Source: Rhodospirillales bacterium (GTDB lineage Bacteria > Pseudomonadota > Alphaproteobacteria > Acetobacterales > Acetobacteraceae). From it: DNA of 8,705 nt. The stretch covers positions 1 through 8,705 of the forward strand of contig JAGWOU010000052.1 in NCBI GenBank assembly GCA_028870815.1, given 5' to 3'. Every line of letters begins with the position of its first letter. Position 1 is the first letter of the stretch. The position numbers were made by a program, and so were the translations under genes. The notes below the pieces were generated by a model, which saw nothing but the letters and a program-made list of their open reading frames with translations, was not told the origin of the DNA and did not search any database. Shown here in pieces: positions 6,482 to 8,705 of this stretch.

Positions 6482-8449
6482 TTAATGGTCCATCGCCTTT
6501 TCTAACGCTGTAAACTGCGGACGATCAACGCCGTTGATCGGGTCGAGGCGCATGGGATAGTTCGGCTTCCACCACGCACCTCCTCCCCATAGCGCTATAC
6601 CCCAGAAAACATCTGGCGCAGACTTGATCTCAGTATACATGGTTTTAAGAGCAGCCAGACTGGCGGGGTCTGCCGGTCCACCGGTTTCGCCCAAGAATAC
6701 GCGGATGCCGGTTTGCCGAGACCAAGCAATAACACCCGCAAGGCGTTTGGCACCAATATCAGTGGAAGCGACAGGCTGCTTGTAGGTACCTGAACCGTCC
6801 GGATCTAGATAGGAATGAACTTCCAGCACCCAGTTTTTATCAGGGTCATTGATCTGCCCTTGATAGGGCGTCGCGGGAGAAATATCTGCAGCCGTCTCCC
6901 AATGGGCATGTGGCACCAATACGACGCCATGGAAGCCTGCCCGTCTTACAGCTGCTATGGCAGCATTCCATATCTTCGCATATTCGACGTCATTGCCAGT
7001 ATGCGGTTCGTTCATCAAGCCAAGGGCGATGTCATCGCCTTTGAAAGTTCGTGCAACCTGCCAGATGAAATTCAAGTAGTCGGATGCCGCGCCGCAATTT
7101 TTTAGAATGTCCTGTGGCTGGCCATCAACGTCGAAAAATCCGTAGCCATGCGGATCTAGCACAGTTATCGCACCCGCGGCTTGATCTTTTGTAATAATCA
7201 TTTGAAGATCGCGCACTATAGCAGGCGCCAGCGGCCCATCCGGCGTTGGCTGCAGGCGTGCAATCTGAAACGGAATACGAACCAACGTGACCCCGTGGGC
7301 TAGATAGTAGCTCGGATTTGGAATCGCAAAATTCTTCCATGGAATATCACCATGACCGAAATCCAGCCCGCTATCGTTCACGCCCCAGTATATTGGCCGG
7401 TGAGTGGCTTTAGTAGCGGCATAAGCCACGCTCTCAAGCCCAAACGTGATGAAGATAACCACAAGGAAAATTCGCAGGAAACTATAGCCGGCATATAGGC
7501 GGCGCCGGATGGCACGCCCGAGCTGCGCGCACATAAATGGAAAGAAGCCCGTGTCATTTGCTACCTTTTTAATCAATCCAAGACAATCACCGTTTCGTAG
7601 CGCCGTGGCGATATACTGCGCGTCATCATGCCGACTAAGCCCTTTGGCCCGCAACCGCAGGAGTTGCACTAATTTAGGGTCATGACAGATACGCGGATCG
7701 AGTGCCAACTCATTTACGGCATCTTTCATTTTCCCATAAGCAATGGTTGTGCGGGTCAATCCCGACGGACGCCGGCTCTGCGTTCCGTAACGTTGTGTAT
7801 ATAGATAAAACGGTTCAGGAAAAATATGAAACCTCCTGCCCGCCAGGAGAAGATCTACGACCAAACGAAAATCTTCGCCATGCTTGATATTTTCAGCGTA
7901 ACGAATGCCTTGTTCAAGCAGCATGCTACGCTTGAACATTGGCTTCAGGAGGCCCCAATCCATGCCATTGTCATCAGCAAGATTATGGACAAGGAAATCC
8001 TTCAAAGTTACGGCGCCGGTAAACGCTGCGCCTGTTTCACCAAGTCCTCGGCCTACCACCGCTTCCGCCGCAGCATCATAATAAGCAAGATCATCAGCGA
8101 CAAGATCAGAATCTGTTTGCTGAGCGAAAGATACTAAATTTTTTAAACGATCGGAAGCAAAGGCATCATCCGCATCAAGAATAGCAACCCAATCTCCTTG
8201 TGCAGCCTCGATCCCTACATTACGCGCGGCTGACGGGCCGCCATTTTGTGGCAACGCCAGAATCTTTACATTTGGATGCCCGTCTGAAAAAATGCGAAGC
8301 CATTCCCTTGTACCGTCGTTTGAACAATCATCGACCACGATGACTTCAAAAGGCGGCAAGGATTGCTCCAAAGCAGAGTTTATGGCCCGGCCGACAAAAG
8401 CCTTCGCATTAAAGGCAGGAATTATGATCGAAACCGTATTACCGCTCAT
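6482..8449 (-). CDS. Fusion protein: GT2 glycosyltransferase, membrane/signal segment, GH5 glycanase
   Basis: One uninterrupted frame of 655 residues. Residues 1-230 are a GT-A glycosyltransferase of family 2: SIIIPAFNA (7-15), VVDDCSNDGT (38-47), the metal-binding LDADD (91-95) and HGEDF (190-194). A helical linker follows. Arginines (GRAIRRR, 311-317) precede a single hydrophobic stretch (about 324-338) ending in AYAA. Residues 350-655 form a GH5 cellulase-like barrel: RIPF (391-394), DPHGYG (432-437), acid/base Glu481 in LMNEP, His545 in EVHSYLD and nucleophile Glu588 in FLGETGG. Charge distribution places GT2 in the cytoplasm and GH5 outside the membrane. AAGGAA lies 6 bases before the ATG, which overlaps the upstream GT4 gene by 4 bases. 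The likely role is building and trimming one exopolysaccharide. A missed frameshift joining two genes is unlikely, since no break is seen. Confidence 0.88.
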   Translation of the reverse strand: MSGNTVSIIIPAFNAKAFVGRAINSALEQSLPPFEVIVVDDCSNDGTREWLRIFSDGHPNVKILALPQNGGPSAARNVGIEAAQGDWVAILDADDAFASDRLKNLVSFAQQTDSDLVADDLAYYDAAAEAVVGRGLGETGAAFTGAVTLKDFLVHNLADDNGMDWGLLKPMFKRSMLLEQGIRYAENIKHGEDFRLVVDLLLAGRRFHIFPEPFYLYTQRYGTQSRRPSGLTRTTIAYGKMKDAVNELALDPRICHDPKLVQLLRLRAKGLSRHDDAQYIATALRNGDCLGLIKKVANDTGFFPFMCAQLGRAIRRRLYAGYSFLRIFLVVIFITFGLESVAYAATKATHRPIYWGVNDSGLDFGHGDIPWKNFAIPNPSYYLAHGVTLVRIPFQIARLQPTPDGPLAPAIVRDLQMIITKDQAAGAITVLDPHGYGFFDVDGQPQDILKNCGAASDYLNFIWQVARTFKGDDIALGLMNEPHTGNDVEYAKIWNAAIAAVRRAGFHGVVLVPHAHWETAADISPATPYQGQINDPDKNWVLEVHSYLDPDGSGTYKQPVASTDIGAKRLAGVIAWSRQTGIRVFLGETGGPADPASLAALKTMYTEIKSAPDVFWGIALWGGGAWWKPNYPMRLDPINGVDRPQFTALEKAMDH

Positions 8450-8705
8450 GATTGGTTCCTTACTAGGGAATCATAAAGCGTCTCCAGCCCCTCCGTACAA
8501 ATGTGCAGATTATGGCATTGATTAACAAATTTTGGTGCCGCAAGAGAAAATCGTTCCGCCAGAGCACTGTCAGTCAGAAGCATCATCAGATGCTTTACCA
8601 TTCCAGCAACATCACGTTCAGCAAAAGAAAAACCTGTTAGGCCGTCCTGAATTCCTTCCGTTGCGCCACCACGAGCGGATGTAACCACTGGTACTCCGCT
8701 TGCTT
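8446..8705 (-). CDS. GT4 (group 1) glycosyltransferase, C-terminal end only
   Basis: The gene enters from the right edge; 85 complete codons remain. ASGVPVVTSARGGATEGI followed by QDGLTGF is the nucleotide-sugar-binding region of the C-terminal Rossmann domain of family 4 retaining glycosyltransferases, with the usual Glu in GGATEGI. The rest is the closing helical tail. It ends at TGA 8448-8446, whose bases are shared with the ATG of the GT2-GH5 gene (ATGA overlap), so the two are co-transcribed and probably coupled. Together they point to a polysaccharide or glycolipid assembly cluster extending beyond the window. Donor and acceptor sugars cannot be told. Confidence 0.85.
   Translation of the reverse strand, partial: ASGVPVVTSARGGATEGIQDGLTGFSFAERDVAGMVKHLMMLLTDSALAERFSLAAPKFVNQCHNLHICTEGLETLYDSLVRNQS

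Noticed and set aside
6089..6505. 138-codon + frame overlapping the end of the dioxygenase
   Set aside because: Shifted-frame shadow of the dioxygenase; the sequence is low in family character and crosses into the converging gene.
1..8705. CRISPR arrays, tRNA or rRNA genes, riboswitches
   Set aside because: No regularly spaced repeats, cloverleaf-like stretch or conserved rRNA segment was seen on either strand by eye.

Overview
The window reads like an alphaproteobacterial accessory region, possibly from an acetic-acid-bacteria or Acetobacteraceae relative. The hints are an IS427-type IS5 element, a GC-rich catabolic operon beside a lower-GC polysaccharide cluster, and GH5 and glycosyltransferase genes of a type I associate with that group. 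The taxonomic call is inference; no rRNA, tRNA or other marker gene is present.

Left module (1-4447, all + strand): an amine-catabolism operon. In order it holds the C-terminal end of a class B flavin monooxygenase, a RidA gene broken by an internal deletion, an intact PuuC-like aldehyde dehydrogenase, an amidohydrolase reduced to a 98-residue remnant, and an intact trimethylamine-dehydrogenase-family flavoprotein. The last has the covalent-FMN Cys30 and the 4Fe-4S cysteines. Its substrate pocket, however, carries Gln60, Glu74 and Asp354 where trimethylamine dehydrogenase has Tyr60, Ser74 and Trp355, which points to histamine dehydrogenase or a similar polar-amine dehydrogenase. The set fits a route from amine to aldehyde to acid, followed by ring oxygenation and hydrolysis (histamine to imidazole acetate to an imidazolone), but two of the accessory genes are damaged here.

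Junction (4448-5627): a 684-bp IS5/IS427-type element with imperfect inverted repeats and a TA duplication lies 8 bp after the dehydrogenase stop codon. Its transposase has an internal deletion and a frameshift. To its right is about 0.5 kb with no intact gene, containing a decayed IS3-family OrfA fragment and the leader of the next gene.

Right module (5628-8705): surface-polysaccharide genes. A + strand 2-oxoglutarate/Fe(II) dioxygenase with a TTG start converges on a - strand pair: the end of a GT4 glycosyltransferase, overlapping by 4 bp a 655-residue protein that fuses a cytoplasmic GT2 glycosyltransferase, one membrane or signal segment and an extracytoplasmic GH5 glycanase. That fusion and the histamine-dehydrogenase-like operon are the most interesting items. 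Three separate genes in the window share the same defect, an internal deletion with both ends kept, which is also worth checking.
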